Positions 31,698 to 33,483 of a stretch of 33,483 bases of DNA are shown here, piece by piece. The first letter of the stretch is position 1. Every line of letters begins with the position of its first letter. The position numbers and the translations under genes are program-made. The DNA comes from Pseudomonadales bacterium (GTDB lineage: Bacteria; Pseudomonadota; Gammaproteobacteria; Pseudomonadales; Azotimanducaceae): positions 1-33,483 of the forward strand of contig JAJDTI010000134.1 in assembly GCA_022827245.1 (NCBI GenBank). Reading direction: 5' to 3'. The notes under the pieces are model-generated. The model ran no database searches. It worked only from the letters and a program-made list of their open reading frames with translations, and had not been told where the DNA came from.

Positions 31698-31815
31698 GAG
31701 GTATCTCTATACGGTACTAAGGTGTCCTGATAGCAGTACTTTTTCGGTGAAGGTTGCAAATTATAGTCCTTTCCGGGAAGGTTGATCGTGTTGGCGGTTT
31801 CCGGAGGGGCTTGGC
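31698..31815. promoter_or_regulatory. A/T-rich divergent promoter region
   Basis: This gap is clearly poorer in GC than its surroundings. TATAGA on the minus strand just before the XRE gene and TATAGT at 31762-31767 on the plus strand are -10 candidates. GTACT (31714-31718) and AGTAC (31735-31739) form an inverted pair 16 bases apart between them, a possible site for the XRE protein. The plus-strand gene has a strong GGAGGGG ribosome-binding site. Confidence 0.45.
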
Positions 31816-33408
31816 ATGGACTTGCGCACGTGGGTGGCCTGGTCCGCGGCATGGACACTGGCTTGGGGTGCCTGGACCGCTGCCGCGTCCGCGGCGGAGT
31901 TGTTCGAGATACACGAGATCGACACGGGTGCGGCGCGTTACCAGACGGTCCTGCCCGGTTCGTTCACGGCGCCTGGCCGCGCCGAACTGGCCGTGATCGA
32001 AGGAGCGGCCGGCGGCGACACCCGATTGACGATCCGCCGCCTCGAGGCCGGCGCGTGGCCGGTCGTGCTCGAAGCGGCGCTGGACGAGGGCGTGCTGTTC
32101 GTCGACGTCGCGGACGTGGCCGGGAGGGACCACCCGGTGCTGTACCGGCGCGGCCGCGTGCACCTGTTCGACGCGGCCACGGGGCTCGAGTGCTGCGCCA
32201 CGACGGTGGGGACGGACTATCGGGCCGCGGAGGAGGCCGGCGCCGTGCCGCGGCTGGACGTGACGCGCGACCTCGACGGCGACGGCCGCGACGACCTGGT
32301 CGTCCCGGACACCCACGGCTTCTGGATCGCGTTGCAGACGCCGGACGGCGTCTTCTCCAGCGCCGTGCTGCTGGGCCCGCCCGAACCCCACCTGGATGGG
32401 CACGCGTACGGCGACCCGCGCTCGTACGGCGAGTCCGGCATCACGGCGGAACACGTCCCGTGGTACCTCGGCCGGGTGCACGGCCTGGACTACGACCGCG
32501 ACGGCCGCCGCGACCTCGTGTTCTGGGACGGCGAGCGTTTCGAAGTGCATCGCCAGGAAGCCGCGGGCGGCTTCCGCGCGGCTCCGGAGACGTTCGACAT
32601 CGACGTGGCCTTCGACTTCGACGGCGCATACGCCCTCGGCTTCCAGTTCGGCGACGTCGGGGTACCGTCGCTGCTCCTCGGCCTCGGCGGACGCTTCGAG
32701 TACACCGTGCTGCACGGCTTCCGGGACCTCAACGGCGACGGCGTGGCGGATCTCGTCACGCTGTCCGTCGCCGGCCGGCGCGTCTTCAGCGCGGGGGGCA
32801 GGTTCGATGTCCATTTCGGGCGACCGATACCGGAAGGCACGGCGTTCGATCGGACCCCAGGTACCACGCTGTCGACGCCCGGGCCGGCCGGGGGCATGGC
32901 GTCGGGATACGCGACGCAGCGCTACCTCGACCTTGACGGCGACGGCCGCACGGATTTCGGCATGGCCTCGGTGGACACCGGGCTCGGAGGCATGGTGCGC
33001 GCGATGGCCGGCAAGTCCGTCACGATCGACCTGGCCCTGTACCGCCAGCAGGAGGGTGCGTTCGGCCCTCGCCCCGACGTTGCCCGCCGCGTGCGTACCG
33101 CCTTTGCTCCCTTCGACCGCCGGGGGGTGCTCTTTCCCACCGTGCTGATCGGTGACGTGAACGGCGACGGCCGGGCGGACCTCCTGGCGGCGGAGCGCTG
33201 GGACCGGCTGTCCGTCTTCCTCGGCGTCGCCGCAACCGAGCTTCTGGCGGCGGACCCGGTGCACGTGGCCGTGCGGATGCCCGCCGACGAGCGTTTCGCG
33301 ATGCTGGCCGATCTCGACCGGGACGGCCGGCAGGACGTCGTCATCCAGTACCCGGCCGGGGCGGTCGCGCATCGCGTGGTCGTGCTGATGGCGCGCGGCG
33401 GCTCGTGA
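31816..33408 (+). CDS. Exported FG-GAP/VCBS repeat protein
   Basis: This 530-residue protein has a signal peptide (TWVAWSAAWTLAWGAWTAAASAA, cleavage near residue 27) and no lipid cysteine. Six calcium-loop motifs recur (DLDGDGRDDLVV, DYDRDGRRDLVF, DLNGDGVADLVT, DLDGDGRTDFGM, DVNGDGRADLLA, DLDRDGRQDVVI), consistent with one seven-bladed propeller in which one blade is degenerate. No catalytic domain is fused to it, unlike the lipoprotein at 23941. FG-GAP propellers usually mediate calcium-dependent surface contacts. GGAGGGG lies 6 bases before the ATG, and the TGA overlaps the start of the next gene. Confidence 0.88.
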   Translation: MDLRTWVAWSAAWTLAWGAWTAAASAAELFEIHEIDTGAARYQTVLPGSFTAPGRAELAVIEGAAGGDTRLTIRRLEAGAWPVVLEAALDEGVLFVDVADVAGRDHPVLYRRGRVHLFDAATGLECCATTVGTDYRAAEEAGAVPRLDVTRDLDGDGRDDLVVPDTHGFWIALQTPDGVFSSAVLLGPPEPHLDGHAYGDPRSYGESGITAEHVPWYLGRVHGLDYDRDGRRDLVFWDGERFEVHRQEAAGGFRAAPETFDIDVAFDFDGAYALGFQFGDVGVPSLLLGLGGRFEYTVLHGFRDLNGDGVADLVTLSVAGRRVFSAGGRFDVHFGRPIPEGTAFDRTPGTTLSTPGPAGGMASGYATQRYLDLDGDGRTDFGMASVDTGLGGMVRAMAGKSVTIDLALYRQQEGAFGPRPDVARRVRTAFAPFDRRGVLFPTVLIGDVNGDGRADLLAAERWDRLSVFLGVAATELLAADPVHVAVRMPADERFAMLADLDRDGRQDVVIQYPAGAVAHRVVVLMARGGS

Positions 33409-33483
33409 TGGCCGGCGCGACCCCGGATGCGGCGGCTCGCGTCCGCCTGCAACGGCTGGCCAAGGGCGCGCTGTTCGTCGGCA
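33408..33483 (+). CDS. Start of a further gene (partial)
   Basis: An ATG at 33408 overlaps the FG-GAP stop (TGATG) and opens a frame to the window edge: MAGATPDAAARVRLQRLAKG, then ALFVG. A short basic segment followed by a hydrophobic start hints at a membrane or exported protein, but 25 residues are too few to say. The tight overlap suggests an operon with the FG-GAP gene. Confidence 0.55.
   Translation, partial: MAGATPDAAARVRLQRLAKGALFVG

Overview
The window is GC-rich bacterial chromosome, roughly two-thirds GC or more by eye. It is densely packed, with 24 complete protein genes that I accept, one tRNA, and a partial gene at each edge. A TonB-dependent receptor, a long two-lobed QueF, an aa3-type oxidase cluster, a family III CoA-transferase, sulfatases, a phytanoyl-CoA-dioxygenase-like enzyme and a Fur-like operator together suggest a free-living, aerobic, probably marine or host-associated proteobacterium, most likely gammaproteobacterial. 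This is inference: there is no rRNA or taxonomic marker here. No phage, insertion sequence, CRISPR array or rRNA was seen.

Layout. 1-2.6 kb: the end of an unknown gene, a PhyH-type oxygenase (-) and a CorC/HlyC-type membrane protein with CBS domains (+). 2.6-9.4 kb: an exported DUF3604 protein, two divergent type I sulfatases, a YfcG-like glutathione transferase and a Tat-type intradiol ring-cleavage dioxygenase, which looks like a catabolic/hydrolytic island. 9.5-14 kb: a four-gene cytochrome c oxidase cluster (-) in the order II-I-III-IV, whose subunit II carries two C-terminal haem c domains. 14-17.4 kb: a basic protein with two nearly identical winged-helix-like modules, tRNA-Gly(GCC), endonuclease V overlapping QueF, and a small coiled-coil membrane protein. 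17.6-20.2 kb: a CaiB-like CoA-transferase, then a Fur-box-controlled pair made of an exported helix-hairpin-helix protein and an MsrQ-like haem membrane protein. 20.2-23.9 kb: a DUF4097 repeat protein, an AzgA-type purine permease and NhaA. 23.9-33.4 kb: a 1255-residue lipoprotein fusing FG-GAP, ASPIC/UnbV, an InlB-like repeat and a complete vanadium-haloperoxidase domain, followed by a TonB receptor, a glycine-zipper lipoprotein, an XRE regulator and a second exported FG-GAP protein.

Three patterns cut across the genes. First, REP-like hairpins headed by GTAG (GTAG, 8-bp stem, 5-nt loop) lie at gene ends so that the TAG of GTAG is the stop codon; six genes end in a GTAGGG word. Second, three genes end in short tandem duplications that abut or include the stop codon. 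Third, several proteins are built from near-identical internal duplications (winged helix x2, HhH x3, coiled-coil heptads x3, TSGG x9). The most unusual single gene is the FG-GAP/UnbV/vanadium-peroxidase fusion. The most testable regulatory signal is the Fur-like operator over the promoter of the HhH-MsrQ pair.
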